64,000 nucleotides of DNA from Grimontia marina. GTDB taxonomy: Bacteria > Pseudomonadota > Gammaproteobacteria > Enterobacterales > Vibrionaceae. The notes beneath the pieces were generated by a model. It had not been told where the DNA came from. It ran no database searches and saw only the letters and a program-made list of their open reading frames with translations. Each line of letters begins with the position of its first letter. Positions within the stretch are counted from its first letter, which is position 1. The DNA lies in contig NZ_FIZY01000021.1 of the NCBI RefSeq assembly GCF_900060185.1, positions 18,085-82,084 of the forward strand, read 5' to 3'. This document shows, in pieces, positions 63,499-64,000 of the stretch. The translations under genes were made by a program, and so were the position numbers.

Positions 63499-64000
63499 TA
63501 ACACCGATCAGTTAAGGCATTGATCAGTTGAACGATCCTACAGATGGTTAACAATACCCTCAGTACACTAATTGCTGAGGGTATTTTTTATGTTGGCTCA
63601 CTGGCTGATTGATGTCGATACGTTTGCTGCACCCGAATCAATGGCCCTCTTCCAAAAAGAACTCCCGCTCGAATGGATAGAGCAAGCCCTTGATTCGACC
63701 AACAAAGCCAGTATGAGACGGCGTAAGTTACCCGCCGAACTTGTCGTTTGGTTGATTGTCGGTATTGGCTTGTATCGGGATAAACCCATCACGGAAGTTT
63801 TAGATAAATTAGACCTCAAGCTTTCCAACCACTTAGGGGATTCTGTTGCACCAAGTGCTATCCCTCAAGCGAGAAAGCGCCTCACCGCCCAACCTTTGGA
63901 AGCGCTTTTTAAACTGACAGCAGCCCATTGGACCCAGCAGGAAGATAGCGATGACAAATGGTTTGGCCTAAGTTTACTTTCAGTCGACGGCACTCAGTTC
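63499..64000 (+). mobile_element. IS4-family insertion sequence, left part
   Basis: The left end, TAACACCGATCAGTTAAGGC, and the following GATCAGTTGAACGATCC closely resemble the left terminus of IS4. The transposase begins 91 bp in and runs off the window. The right end and target duplication cannot be seen. Confidence 0.8.
63590..64000 (+). CDS. IS4-family transposase (N-terminal part, cut by window end)
   Basis: 137 codons from the ATG at 63590, open to the last base. The product reads MLAHWLIDVDTFAAP...KLPAELVVWLIVGIGLYRDKPITEVLDKLDL, the IS4 N-terminal domain. LLSVDGTQF at the very end supplies the first DDE Asp. Partial only because the window stops; no frameshift seen. Confidence 0.88.
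   Translation, partial: MLAHWLIDVDTFAAPESMALFQKELPLEWIEQALDSTNKASMRRRKLPAELVVWLIVGIGLYRDKPITEVLDKLDLKLSNHLGDSVAPSAIPQARKRLTAQPLEALFKLTAAHWTQQEDSDDKWFGLSLLSVDGTQF

Overview
The window looks like the chromosome of a Vibrionaceae-type gammaproteobacterium (Vibrio / Photobacterium / Grimontia / Enterovibrio breadth; genus not resolved). The evidence is gene order and protein type: DUF2066, DUF2069, wrbA, arsC and bepA, then a TusA-like gene, perM, bcp, dapA-bamC, purC and dapE, then cysK-ptsH-ptsI-crr, and finally cysZ and zipA. All of these are recognisable from sequence, and the order matches Vibrio/Enterobacterales chromosomes.

Layout. (1) 1-24.9 kb is host core genome: lysine/DAP synthesis (dapA, dapE), outer-membrane assembly (bamC, bepA), purine synthesis (purC with a PurR operator), redox genes (bcp, wrbA, DyP peroxidase), several small conserved families, an orphan beta-mannosidase, and the leftward unit cysK / ptsH-ptsI-crr. 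(2) About 24,930-61,135 is a 36-kb P2/186/K139-like myovirus prophage. It is bounded by a 15-bp direct repeat and inserted in the cysZ-cysK intergenic region, about 80 bp upstream of cysK. (3) 61.1-63.5 kb is host again (cysZ, zipA). (4) From about 63,499 to the window end is the left end of an IS4-family element inserted directly behind zipA.

Prophage organisation. The leftward lysogeny genes are CI, an unknown membrane-anchored ORF, and integrase. The rightward early genes are Cox, a 38-codon mini-ORF, CII, small ORFs and an HUH replication endonuclease. A control segment follows: a textbook LexA box in front of a 60-aa ORF, an XRE regulator and a tandem Ogr/Delta-type late activator. Packaging genes run leftward (terminase ATPase, portal, beta-class adenine methyltransferase). 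One long, tightly overlapped late operon runs rightward: scaffold, capsid, head completion, sheath, tube, lysis, tail chaperone with a -1 frameshift, tape measure, baseplate, fibre and spike. The late operon ends at a hairpin terminator. Between it and attR lies an AT-rich cargo zone with a coiled-coil/DUF4041-GIY-YIG gene pair, an orphan acidic ORF, and a 12-residue-repeat solenoid protein with two C-terminal membrane segments.

Most interesting points: the A-AAA-AAA frameshift site that fuses the tail chaperone to a short downstream reading frame; the SOS-box mini-gene (candidate antirepressor); the cargo zone (candidate phage-defence genes); the coupled mini-ORFs with ATGA junctions (28089 and 16194); and the attL/attR core and arm-site architecture upstream of cysK. 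All functions are read from sequence and memory of families; no searches were run.
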